A stretch of 54,678 nt of DNA from NCBI GenBank assembly GCA_013365365.1, contig JABVXU010000367.1, positions 1 to 54,678 on the forward strand. Reading direction: 5' to 3'. Origin of the DNA: Cruorifilaria tuberocauda. Its lineage: Eukaryota; Nematoda; Chromadorea; Rhabditida; Onchocercidae. Positions within the stretch are counted from its first letter, which is position 1. Every line of letters starts with the position of its first letter. This document shows positions 40,590 to 53,036 of the stretch, piece by piece. Both the position numbers and the translations under genes were made by a program. The notes beneath the pieces are model-generated. The model saw only the letters and a program-made list of their open reading frames with translations, was not told the DNA's origin and ran no database searches.

Positions 40590-41471
40590 TTACAGATTTG
40601 GAACATTTCTTATGATATCTGAACATTTGGCGGATATTTTAACAGTAGCTAAATGATCAGCAGCAGTTGGACCAATATTGATAATTAAAATTGGTACCGA
40701 TCGTTCATGTGCTTGTTGAACATAACGATAACTGGAAAGAACAGTAAGCGATGAACCAAGCACTAGCATACCATCACAAATTTCCACCATATTGTAACAT
40801 TTATTGTGAATTTCCGGATCAATGAATCCACCAAAAAATACGACATCCGTTTTCAGAATTGATTTTGGACCACATTTTGAGCATGTTGGAAGAGTGAAAT
40901 TATTTATAGCTTTATCCGGAATATCGCAATCACCATCCGGTGCTAGTTCACCAATCTCTTCTACACACCAATTCGGATTCTCCTTTTCAATCCATTCCTG
41001 TACCGTTTGTCGACTATATAACGAATGACAGTTCATACAAATAACACGTCGACCGCAACCGTGCAATTCACTTAACATTTTAGATCCAGCAACTGTATGT
41101 AATCCGTCTACGTTTTGCGTAATAAGCCAGGTAAATCGTTCACTTTTCTCCCAATTTGCAATCGTTTGATGTGTTTCGTTAGGTTTTGAAGCGGAAAAAC
41201 GTGGCCATGCAACGTAATTTCGAGTCCAGTAACGCTTTCGGATAGCTAATGAATTCATAAAATCGTTGTGTAAGATGGGACGATGATCGGTACGTGCATA
41301 TTGACCAACTTTGGGTGAACGATAATCCGGAATGCCTGATTCGGTGGAAATTCCAGCACCGGTCATTACCACCAAATGTTTGATGTTTTTTAGGGCTTCC
41401 AGAAATTCCTTGACATTCTTAGCTGCCGGTTGAGCGCATTCCGGAACAAAACGAGATACCGAAGAGGGCAT
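40590..41471 (-). CDS. sirt4: SIRT4-type (class II) sirtuin, single exon
   Basis: NAD-dependent lipoamidase/deacylase or ADP-ribosyltransferase family, mitochondrial in animals (C. elegans SIR-2.2 and SIR-2.3). 293 residues from ATG 41471. Signatures: VVMTGAGISTESGIPDYRS at 34-52 (NAD site), YARTDHRPI and RYWTRNYVAWP typical of SIRT4, TQNVDGLH 118-125, catalytic His137 in ELHGCGR, zinc Cys145, Cys148, Cys197, Cys200, LAPDGD, and DVVFFGGF 209-216. Length and order match SIRT4 without its leader. The gene is intronless and G+C-richer than all its multi-exon neighbours. No clear targeting peptide is in the ORF; upstream, 41472 to about 41584 is open in the same frame on the minus strand without an ATG, so an upstream exon may supply one. 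Confidence 0.93.
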   Translation of the reverse strand: MPSSVSRFVPECAQPAAKNVKEFLEALKNIKHLVVMTGAGISTESGIPDYRSPKVGQYARTDHRPILHNDFMNSLAIRKRYWTRNYVAWPRFSASKPNETHQTIANWEKSERFTWLITQNVDGLHTVAGSKMLSELHGCGRRVICMNCHSLYSRQTVQEWIEKENPNWCVEEIGELAPDGDCDIPDKAINNFTLPTCSKCGPKSILKTDVVFFGGFIDPEIHNKCYNMVEICDGMLVLGSSLTVLSSYRYVQQAHERSVPILIINIGPTAADHLATVKISAKCSDIIRNVPNL

Positions 41472-41575
41472 CAGATACGGAATATAACAATTCTCTTCTT
41501 CCCGATAATTCGCGCATTGAATCCGTAGAGTACGAAGTTTATTCCTGATATCCGTCGGTTCTTCTTGGCGCGATC

Positions 41576-41790
41576 GCTGTTGCTGTTATTGTAGTCGCTA
41601 TTGTTGTTCTTATTGTTGTTGTTGCTGTTTTATTGTTTTTATTGTTATTGTTGTTACTGTTGTTAGTGCTGTTGTTGTTGTTGTTGTTGTTATTTAATTG
41701 TAGTATTTGTCGTAATTGTTATTATTGGTGTTATTCGCCTAAGTGTAGTATTTGTTGTGATTGTTATTGTTGTTGTTCTTATTGTTATTT
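41576..41790. repeat. TTG/CAA trinucleotide-rich region upstream of sirtuin
   Basis: Imperfect TTG repeats on the plus strand (CAA on the sirtuin sense strand), beginning about 105 bases before the sirtuin ATG. May be part of its promoter or leader. Confidence 0.85.
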
Positions 41791-43140
41791 TCCGTTTATT
41801 TGCTAATATTTGTATCGATATTACTGCTGTTACAGAGAGAGCAAAAAATATTATCGAATTGGCTGTATAAAAATATCAGTTTTAAAATACTAATTCAATA
41901 TAAAAATTCGATTTACAATTTGAATTATTGTGTAAATCTTTTGGCTAAACATTGGAAAACTTAATGAGTTATAGAAGCAAATGATTATTGTGCGATACTG
42001 AAATACTGATAGTGAAAAAGCAGCAGGAATTTGTTAATGATAACATGATGATAATGATAATAGATAACATGCAAAATCAGACTTATCCCATATAATACAT
42101 AACTTTGTTTTGAATTTGCAATATTAAATGTAAAATACGAAAAAGTCTTTCGAATCTTTCGAATAATACGAAAAATTAAATTACACTCTCCCTCAATTAC
42201 TTTACTTTTATTTTTAAGAAAAAAAAAATCGTTTTTTTTTATGAGAAAGGAATGAAATTGAACTTCATAAATTCTAAATCTGCCGAATATTTCTTAGATT
42301 TTTTTCAATGATTTCTATTTTTCCTTGCATAATAATGGAACGATTATGTTGTGATAACACAATTGATAAAAATCTCTATCCAAACTTCACATATAAACGA
42401 TTTTCCGGAAGTGTAATTTCCTTATTTTATTCCATAAATTTGGTTAACGATTAATGAAGCGTGAAAAAGACAATTAGAGAAATGAAATTTTCATAATTGA
42501 TAAATAAAATTACCATCCAAAATCATTCGTTATAGTGTTCAGAGAGGTATTTCTGATAATTCTCCATACGATAAAATTATTTCCAAAAACTAAGAATCCT
42601 GAATTCGATCAAATTCTGAAATTTTTTATTTCGTTTTTTTTTTTTTTGTTAATCAATATTCTTTTAAAATTGGTAATTTAGGAACCAGCATAACGGTTGT
42701 TTAATTCCTGGAACAAATTTTGCACCCATTCAGGAAATTATTTCGAATATTTTGGAAAGAATAAAAGAAATGAATAAAAGTGATTAAGGTCATATGAGAC
42801 TGAGAAAGAATTAAATTTTCCTAGCAAATATACTGCTAGGATTTCCGTACTTTTTGTACTACTTTATTCATTTTTCAAACAAAGAGCAAAAATGGTAAAA
42901 TTTCCAATCGATTTCTAGATTAAAATTTTTTTTTTTAATTCTTAGATTTGCTAATAAACTTTAAATATCATTGAAACTTTTCAATTGAGATGAAAAAAAG
43001 GAAACATGATGTAGAATATGTGAATTCGATCTGATTTATCCCAACCTGATGGAAGGAATAATGTGCATCGAAAAAGATACTAAATCGCATTGAACTAATT
43101 TCATTTAAAAATTGTCATAATTCTTTCCTATTAATACCAT

Positions 43141-43560
43141 TTATTATTATTATCACTATTATTACTATTATTATTATTACTATTATTATTATTATTATTA
43201 TTACCATTTATTATTGTTAATAATTATCATTATTATTATTATTATCATTATCATTTTGCCATTTACTGTTATCATTATTATTATTATTATTACTATTGAT
43301 TATTGTTAATAATTATCATTATCATTGCATTTAATCATCATGTTATCATTACTTATTATTAGCACTGATTAATATTATAATTAATTATTATTTACTATTA
43401 GTAATCATTACAATTAATTATTGCTATATTTCATCATTATTTGTCATTACCATCATTAATTATAGCTATGATTAATTATTACCACTAATTATTATTTTTT
43501 AAATTATGATCAATATTATTGATTAGTATTATTATCACCATCATTGTTACTGCTATTTCG
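43141..43560. repeat. ATT/ATC imperfect microsatellite
   Basis: Interrupted ATT and ATC trinucleotides over about 400 bases. Confidence 0.85.
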
Positions 43561-44679
43561 ATAATTGAAAAAAGAACAGGAGAGAAGGATTAAAAAATTA
43601 TGATGAAACATGAAAAATAATAAGTATTTTATGAGGTAAAAGGATAAATAATGATTTTGCTATGTAATTTTCAAGAAGAAAAAAAAAACTAAAAAACGAA
43701 AATGAAAGAATGCTGTTCATCTTCGATGTTTGTATTACCGGTTATTTACCGGTAGTTATTACCAGTTTTACTAGAACAAATGTTTTTTTAGTTTTCTTTT
43801 TAACACATATCATTCTCCTCCCTCCATGACAGCAATAATAATAATAATAAATGATCCAAGGTATGCAATGAAATGGAAAGAAAATTTATTTTTAAAATTA
43901 AAAAAAAATAAGCAAACGGAAAAAGGGAAGGGAAAGGAAAAGAAGAAAAACGTAAGTGTTAAATGATGATAATAAAAAAAAAATTCAATTTCTTAACCTA
44001 AATGATTCAAATTTCATCAAATTGAAGAAAAAAAATTTTTTTTTCTGCTAAATTATATCAATGATTCATGAAAAAAAAAGAATAGGAAAAGAGAATTCAT
44101 GAAATATGAATTGTACAATTAATCTGAAATTATAAGCTCATCATTTTTCCCTTCCATATATTTATAAATTACTTTTTAAAACTTTTTTTTTCTTTTTCAT
44201 ATACTATCTTTCTATCATTCATAATTGTCATATTAATTTTTAATTTTTTTTTTTAATTTAACAACTTTTTTCTTGACGATTTTATTACGTTAGAGTATTC
44301 GGCCTATATAATTTCACCTACTAATTTTTACTTATTTATTATCATTTCATCAATTTCATTTGAATTACACAATTAAAATTAATTGCTTCTTTTTTTTCTG
44401 GATTCTCCAAATTTGCAACTTATTTCATTCTTTCGTATTTTAAATGTTTTTGCTTACAGATGTATGTGTCAGGTATAATTGTTGGAAGTAAACTTAATTG
44501 CATAATTAGTTACATAATCACAAGAACCTGTATCGTACATGTTGCTTAGCTATATAAGCTTAAAGCTTACAAGCTTACAAGCTATACAAACTTAAAGATA
44601 AATAAATGTTAATACGAATAAGATGTGAAAATGAATTTAAGTGATATCTAACTAGATCAGTCTATATACAGTTGTTGTA

Positions 44680-45010
44680 TGCGTTTGAGCGTGGCGTGCG
44701 TGTTTTTGTTTGTATGTACAATTGCATAATCACGTGTGTATGTGTAGTGTACGAATGGCGTATGTAATGTACGCGTGTAATGTACTTGTCTACACGTGTA
44801 TGTATGTGGGTGTAACGCATATATTTGTGCGCATATGTATATATAGTTCACAAGTGGTGATATATGGCATGCGTGTAAGTACGTGTTGTATGCGTACGTG
44901 TATGTCATATATGTCATGTACAAGTGTAGATATGTGATGTACGCGTAAGTACGTGTGTGTGTGTGCGTGTGAATGTATATGTACGTGTGTGTATTTGAGT
45001 GTATTTATGT
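44680..45010. repeat. GT-rich alternating purine-pyrimidine region with ACGTGT motifs
   Basis: Long run of TG, ATGT and TACGTGTGT units, open in frames on both strands for composition reasons. Alternating purine-pyrimidine DNA of this sort can adopt Z-form; that is inference. Confidence 0.8.
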
Positions 45011-45479
45011 GTTCAAGTATTAAATCTGTATCACTATAACAATTAAGATTATTTAGTACAATGAAGTTGTTTCAATTGTAAATGCACAGGTAACTTAATT
45101 CCACTCAATTATAGATATTTAAGAGTAAATTTAATTCCTGTAATAAAATTCCTGTTTGGAAAAATTGTCGGCAAATTTAAAATGGTAACTTTTGATGTGC
45201 GATAATGTAATCACCTGTCCATTTGTTATCCAATGCACATCGTTAAATGCATCGAATTATTAATACAGGTAAGAGAAGAAACGAAGAATTTCCATTCGTT
45301 CAACGAAATCGAACAAACAATGTCGTTCATAACAACCTTATCCATCGATGTAAAATAAATTTTTTCAAACTCAAACTGATAATTAATTATTTCATGTAAT
45401 ACATGTAAGTTTGTTTTTCTTTCTTTTTTCTTTTTTAATTTTTATCGTTTAATTCGTTATTCATAATTCTTAATATCCT

Positions 45480-46060
45480 GACAAGTAATTTTTAATTCTT
45501 AATATCCTGAATAAAAAAGTATTTTACATGTTAAAGTAGTCAATTATTTTACCTGATATATGCAAGTTTGTTTTACCATTTCCTTTTTTAATTCTTATTA
45601 TTATGATCCTTAATCCTTAATCCTTAATATCCTGAATAAAGTAATTCATAATTTTTAATATCCTGAATAAAAAAATATTTTACACGTTAAGGTAATTAAT
45701 TATTTTATTTGATATATTTGATATCTGATATGTGTATGTTTTTTTTTGTTCCTTTTCTATTTCTGACTATTTAATTCCTAATCCTTAAACTTGAATGAAG
45801 AATATTTTATATGTTAAAATATTTAGTTACTTCATCTATTAATTCCAAGTTCGTTTTTCCATTTCCTTTCTTAATTCTTATTATCCGATCCTTAATTCTT
45901 ATTATTAATAATCTGAATAAAAAACATTTCAAGTGTTAAAATAATTTATTATTTCATTTAATAATTTAAATTCGTTTTTTCCTCTCCTTTTCTCATTTTT
46001 ATTATTTAATTATTAATTATCAATATTCTGAATAAAGAGTATAATACATGTGAAAAGGTT
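45480..46060. repeat. Diverged 116-156 bp direct repeats
   Basis: The string CTGAATAAA(A)n followed by TTTTACATGTTAAA-like sequence recurs near 45507, 45662, 45791, 45912 and 46028, with TTTCCTTTTTTAATTCTTATT-like sequence between; steps shrink from 156 to 116 bases. Confidence 0.7.
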
Positions 46061-47131
46061 AGATTTATTGAGCGTTCCCACATAAATTATGAATAAATTT
46101 ACCTGGTGAAGAAGAAAGAGAAATTAATAAAACACTTTTAATTTCATTTTGAATTTTAACACAAAGAAAAAAAAAGTGATTAAATCAAATAACATTTGCA
46201 ATTGCATTATAACCTATCGTAATATTTTTTTTTTGGCTTGAATAAAAGATGAAAAATGGCATAATAATTAAATTAAATTATGTTTTAATCTACCTTGATT
46301 TCAGTTATAACTGTTTAATTATATAGTATTTAAGTTAATCTTAATAAATCATTATCGCTAACTGATCAGAGTTGAAATGAAAAAAAATCTGTCAAAAAAA
46401 TAATTGAAAAATAGATAAAATCAAAAAGTGTATTGTAATTAAATTGAATTAAGTGAATTGTACTCAGTCAATCATTTTATATTAGAAACATGAAATTGTT
46501 AACTTCGAGATAACTATACTTTGTGTTCTGATTCGTTACTTTTGTTAATTGCTAATTAATTTAATCAATCAATAAAATCAAAATAATTATCAGTTTGATC
46601 GTTACTTTCATCTCTTCCATATCGATTTTCTATTTTTATCACTTTTTGTTTTCTTCTATAATTTTATTATATATCCATTTTAATTATTTCAGTACTCATT
46701 TTTTTTTGAATATCAAGTTCGAATTTTAAGTACTATATTTTGGATATAATCAAGTAACACGTTCTATCATTTCATCACATATTTATTTCCAGTATTCGTT
46801 TCTTTTCTTGAATTCATTTTAAGTATTGTATTTTAGATGTAATTAAGTAGCGCTTCAAGTATTTCCAATATTCATGGAAACAGTTTATCGCATTTTAATT
46901 GAGTAACTTCATCACGGAAATCATAAATTTCGCTTTTTCATTTCCGATCGAAAGATTTATCATCTGTTAATGAATTCAAAACCGGATAATCGTACAATGT
47001 TAACTATCATTATTCATATACCATTCATCTTGATATATTCTCTCTTTACTTGAATTCCGCAATTTCGAATTGTATTTACATTTTTCTTATCTCTCTCTTC
47101 TACCTTTTGTTTTCTTTTATTTTTTTCTTCT

Positions 47132-47310
47132 TTTCCTTTGTTTTTTCGTAGTCTTATCAAATTGTTTTTTTGTCTTATCGAATTGTTTTTTCGCCTTATC
47201 AAATTGTTTTTTCGTCTTATCAAATTGTTTTTTCGCCTTATCAAATTGTTTTTTCGTCTTCCTTTGTTGTTTCGTAGTCTTATCAAATTGCCTTTTCCTT
47301 ATCAAATTGT
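47132..47310. repeat. 21-bp tandem repeat carrying CTTATCA
   Basis: CTTATCAAATTGTTTTTTCG units: CTTATC at 47153, 47174, 47195, 47216, 47237, then 47279 (42 later) and 47298. The 21-base unit gives long open frames on both strands; these are not genes. The minus strand reads TGATAAG, a GATA-factor type site. Confidence 0.9.
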
Positions 47311-48776
47311 ATAATAACTACATAATAATTGCATAAAATTTTTTGTTAAAAAATGAAAGTGGAAAAACTTATCATTATTGCTTTGATTATTTTAACACTT
47401 AAAAAATTTAATTTCTTTCTAATTCTGCTTTTTTGCTTTTTTCTATTCAAAATTTGGGTGAATAAATTTCATCGCAATTCTCATTTCATTCCCGATATGG
47501 AAATTTTAGAATTACTAAAAGAAAATGATATTACGTAAAATGAAAGTAAATTTATGCTTTATACTTATACTTATATACTTGATAAGGTACATTTGTATAC
47601 TTTCTAAGATATATTTTGGATATGATATGAAAACATTAATGCATTATTCTATACGAACAAGTATTATTGTAATTTTGAAAATCAGTTAAATCATTTTATC
47701 CGTAACAAAATTGCTTAATTACTAAAACTTAATTAAGTTAAATGAATTAAATGGTAGGAAAAACAAAAAATTATATGATATTTAATTTATTGAATCATTT
47801 GATATTGTTTAATTGCTAATTTATTGTTTCACCCAATTACAATTCAATTACAATTGATACTTGATAAGACTATTTACTTATATACTTGATAGAGTACATT
47901 TGTATACCTTCTGAAATAGATAGCGATATAATTTCAATTATAGCGATATAATCATAGTTATTCACAATTTAATTATAATTATTTAATAATTACCTGCTAT
48001 TAATATTATTAAATTATAGTTATTGTTTAATATATCCTTTAATGTTTATCATTTAACCGTTTAATATTGTTTAATTGATTATTTATTAATTAATTACCAT
48101 TGTTATTGTTTAATATATCATTTAATGTTTATTATTTAATCATTTAATACTATTTAATTAATTGTTAATTAATTAATATTACTTAATTGCTAATTTAGTC
48201 AATTTGCTAACTTTTTTCATTCTCCATCCATCGGGATTGTTCGTTCATTTCTATGTTTCATTTCTTACTTAAAAAAAAGAATAAATTTTTTCGAATTAAA
48301 AATTGATCATGAAGTATGATTACCTGCCGATAACAGATATTATCATGAGATTACATCTTCTCTTACACTGACTTTTTACTTTTTAAAAATAAAATCAAAC
48401 TTTTTTCATTTCTCTCTCATAGATGATCATTTTTGTTCAAGTTGCTTTTTTAACTTTTGCGAAATTCAATAAGATAAAATAAATTAGGAAGTTTAAATTA
48501 TTTCACTGCTTGAATAAAACTTTATCATGCCTGAAGCAAACGAGTTAAACTGTTTCAAGAAAAACATTTTCTTGTTTTTTTTTTCCCTATCCTTGATATC
48601 CCTGATAATTTTCTATTCTTAATTTTTGATTTCGGTGATAAGTATGCTGCTTCGCACCTAATTAATTAATTAACAAAGTACGAGTACTAACAAAATTTTA
48701 ACAAAATTATTCACTTTATCTAATCACTGATAAAACTCTAAACGTATCAGTTTGACGTAGTTTACCGTAAGATGAT

Positions 48777-49063
<287 letters not shown>

Positions 49064-49989
49064 AATTGATAATACTACGAAGAACTGGAAAGATATCATC
49101 TTACGAAAGATAAATTACACGAGAATAGAAAAAGACAGAGAGTGATGTAATGATAAGGATCTTATCATTGTAATCAATTAAATGAAATTAACCTTGAGCA
49201 TTGATAAGTTTCTTTTTTCAATCTTCTGAATTAATTAATTTTATCGCTATCTATTATCAGTCTATTATCATGATATCCCATTATCAGTTATTATAACATA
49301 AATTAGCAAGCAAATAATATTTATTATTATAAGTGACAAAATGAATTTTACAATTACTTTTAATCATGATTATTTTCATCCCTTTATCTCTCCCTCCCTC
49401 CCCCTCTCTCTTCCTCTCTCTCTCTCGCTCTCTCTCTCCTTAATCATTATCATGAAACAGAATGATTGAAAAGCTAAGGATATCAGGCGTAATTAATGAT
49501 GTGATGTAAATTATCGTTGAATGATTTTATTGTCTTTTTGACAATTTTTCGTCATTTTTCATTGATTTCATCTCTTTCAAATTTCTTTTTTTCGTTCCTT
49601 CTCTCTCTCTCTCTCTCTGTTTCTCTCTTTGCTTTTTTTTACCTTGATCATAATCATTTTCTTTCATATATGATTTCTAACAAGCAATCATTACTTGTTA
49701 ATCCAACAAAATTGACTAAATCTTACCCAAAAAAAAATTGCTCAGTTTTTTTTTTGCCTTTCATCAAAATTTTAATTCGTCAAAAAATAGGAGGAAATAT
49801 TTAAGAATGGATTAAGATAACTTTGAATTACAAATTTCTTCCCATAGAAATAAATGAACAATCATTAGAAACGGGCTGCATGAATTACTGCTTAAGATAA
49901 TATTTTAGGTAATTATTTGATAATTATTTTACCGCTTTTTTTTCTTTTTTTGATTTATTCAATAAATTATTTAACTTATTAAAATACTA

Positions 49990-50570
49990 ACTAACTTAAT
50001 AAAATGTTTAAAATGTATAGCATTGAAGAATTTCCATCAATCAACTGATTACTAATAGTATTGCAGAGCGATTTCATCTTTCATTGGTAAATTAATCATC
50101 ATTAGTAATCATGTTAGTAATAATCAAAAATAAATAATCAACATCAATAGTCATTATTATTGGTATTAATAATCGATTTAGCAAATCAAATCAAAATTAA
50201 TAATCAAATAATAATTAAATTAATAATCATATATTACTAATATTCCTTAGCAGTATTCCATAGCGATTTTATTTTTGATTGGTAAATTAATCATCATTAA
50301 TAATCATGCTAATATTATTAATCAAGAATTAATAATCAAGATCAATAGTCATTATTAATAATTATTATTAATCAAAAAGCTAATAATCAATTTAACAAAT
50401 AGTTAAATTAATAATCAAAGAAACTAATAAATTAATAATCAGGTATTAATATTTAAGAAGTCAAAAAGTAATGTATTAATAATCAAAAAAGTAATCAATA
50501 GTGATCCAAAATCAAAATATCAATATTAATAATCAAAATTATCAAAAATTAATAATCAAAAAAAGGATGA
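49990..50570. repeat. AATAATCAA-rich region with a diverged duplication
   Basis: Many AATAATCA units; a block containing GCGATTT and TTGGTAAATTAATCATCATT occurs at about 50065-50115 and again at about 50262-50312. Confidence 0.7.
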
Positions 50571-51199
50571 AGAATATTTAATAGAAAAACAGGTTGAAAA
50601 ACGAAAGAAAAGATCGGAGATTTGCGAAAAAAAAATTAGCAAATTAGTACGCATGAATAGCTTTTCATTAAATTAGGAATGTGCATATTTTAAATAATTA
50701 TTGAATTATTTAAAAAATCTAATTAGTTTCTAAAACTTAGAAATAAAAAAAATTTTCGGAATAATATTCCCACATATTTATGAACAATTCTTTTCATTCA
50801 ATTAATATCCTTCTTTTTAAAGTATCCTAAAGAAGTCTTCTTTCAATTTACTTTTATTTAAATCTTTAACTTCTTCTTTCCTTCTTTCTTTCATTCTTTT
50901 TTCTTTTTCTTTTTGTATCAGTTAAGCATTCGATTAAGCAAACTAATTTAATCATAATTAGCATTAATTACAAATGAAAAACTCAATTGAAATAATTTCT
51001 TACTCTTCGCCGAAAGTAAAGCAAAGTTAATTCGTGATAAATTGAAGTTTATAACTTTCATTAGTATCAATGAAAAGAAATGTTTAACTTATCCATTTCA
51101 GTATTCCTTTTCTCTCCTTCTTACTGTTCCATTACTTTCATCTTCATTATCAATGTCAATATCAGTATCAATATCATAGGCTTAGGATAAATTGTGGAA

Positions 51200-51992
51200 T
51201 GATTTATGAAACTAAATATTACTATAATTATGCCATTAAGCGCAAATATCAATTTTGCGCTTAATGGCATGATCATAGTAATTTGAAAATTTCCTTCCTT
51301 TCATATTTAAAATTAGTGAAATTTATTATATTTAGCAATTTTTAAGCATTTTCAAGAGTTTAACCAGTCAATTGTATATTTTTGATTTTAGGAAAAAATT
51401 TTAATATAATCAATTTTTCTCAGGTGAATAAATTACTTAATAAGTATTACTATACGCATACTTATTAATATGCATTTTTAATTTTTCAAAAAGTAACTAT
51501 TTTATTTTTTTTCATTTTTCAAAAAGTAACTATTTTTAATATAAATATTTATGAAACTAAATATTATCGCGATTATGTATTAAGCGCAAATATCAATTCT
51601 GCGCTTAATGGAATAACTATAGTTACTTTTTATACCTATTAATATGCATTTTTAATATAAATATTTATGAAGCTAAATGTCACTATGATTACTTAATAAA
51701 TATTATCATGCCTATACTTATTAATATACATTCTTACTTTTTATACTTATTAATATGCATTTTTAATATAAATATTTATTAAACTAAATATTATGGCGAT
51801 TATGTATTAAGCGCAAATATCAATTTTGCGCTTACTGGCATAACTATAGTAATTAGCTAGTTTCGTTCTTTTTTATATTTATAAAATTTATTATAGCAAT
51901 TTTTAAGCATACTTTTAACAATTGCATATTTTGATTTCTGGGAAAAAATTTTATTAATATAGTCAATTTTTCCCAGGTGAATAAATTTTTTA
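51200..51992. repeat. Hairpin-bearing dispersed repeat, three copies, two within a 230-bp direct repeat
   Basis: Core ATTAAGCGCAAATATCAATT then TTGCGCTTAATG is an inverted repeat at 51230-51270, 51579-51610 and 51805-51840. Copy 1 has an almost perfect stem of about 34 bases per arm (51214-51284). The flanks of copies 1 and 3 match for about 230 bases, down to CAGGTGAATAAATT at about 51420 and 51974. Palindromic, small, AT-rich and without coding capacity, it resembles a foldback or MITE-like element; no target-site duplication was verified. Confidence 0.75.
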
Positions 51993-52259
51993 ATATAAAT
52001 ATATTACGGTTGATCAGCGTAATAAATCAAAATTAGATCATTTGAATGCTGCCGTATGAGGTCAATTGTGCATTTAGCGCAAATGTACCACAAAAAACTT
52101 TTTTTTTTTACTTTTATATTAGTTATTATGAAAATGTGAAAAAGAATTTGTGACCGAATATTTTGGCAACAAATGTCGCAAAGTAAAAAAAATCGATTTT
52201 TCTCAAAAAAAAAAAAACTTCTGCTAAAAGAATTTTGGTGAGATTTAAAATTATTATTA

Positions 52260-52910
52260 TATCTTTGTATGCATCATATCAACATATCATATCATAATTA
52301 TTGTTTATTAGTGGGAATATATTTGAAATTGTTTTTGACTCAATTTAATACGGTTTTTTTTAATTATTAATTATTCTGCAAATCGATATTTATTAAGAAT
52401 TCTCTAAATAAATTTGGTAGAATTCATGATTATAACTTATATCATATCATAATTAATATCTATTACTGGAAATATTATCATGATTAATATCTATTACTGG
52501 AAATATTATCATAATTAATATCTATTACTGGAAATATTTGAAATTATTTTTAAGTATTTTATGAAAATCGCAAATTGTTTTTAATTATTAAATTGCGAAT
52601 TTAATACAATTTTTTTTAATTGTTAATTATTCTACAAATCAATTTTTGTTAAGAATTCTCCATGTGAATTTCGTGAAATTGAAAATTATTATATCTTGTA
52701 TCATATTATCCTATCATATCATAATTATTGTCTATTACTGGAAATATATTTCAAATTGTTTTTGAATATTTAATCAAAATAGTAACTTAATATGGTTTTT
52801 TTTTTACTCGTTAATTATTCTACAAATTTTTATTGAAATTTTTTAAATGAATTTAGTGAATTTGATAATTATATCTTATCATAATTATTGTCTATATTTG
52901 AAATTGTTAT
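52260..52910. repeat. Diverged tandem repeat with nested 31-bp triplication
   Basis: Units with ATCATAATTATTGTCTATTACTGG-like sequence followed by AATTGTTTTTGA and a T-run recur near 52290, 52450, 52720 and 52875. Within the second, ATTAATATCTATTACTGGAA starts at 52452, 52483 and 52514, exactly 31 apart. Confidence 0.8.
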
Positions 52911-53021
52911 TTGAAAATGTAATAAAAATACGAATTAATATGATTGTTTAGATTGTAAATTAGTCATAAATTTGTTAATTTCCGTTATCATTCCTCTTAT
53001 CATCGTTATGTGATAATTTAT

Positions 53022-53036
53022 CTTTTAAGGGTCAAA
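53022..53036 (+). promoter_or_regulatory. Candidate spliced-leader acceptor of terminal secreted-protein gene
   Basis: TCTTTTAAG ends at 53029, seven bases before the ATG at 53037. Weaker than the others because it has AAG rather than CAG. Confidence 0.35.

Noticed and set aside
44657..44937. Tyr/Thr/His- or Val/Cys/Met-rich open frames
   Set aside because: Products of GT-rich alternating sequence, open on both strands.
47014..47336. Lys-rich KKQFDK heptad-like frames
   Set aside because: A 21-bp repeat keeps frames open on both strands; no start context, splice structure or homology.
47353..47538. 61-codon ORF with a hydrophobic N-terminus
   Set aside because: AT-rich composition alone yields Leu/Ile/Phe-rich frames here; no recognised homology, acceptor or neighbouring exon.
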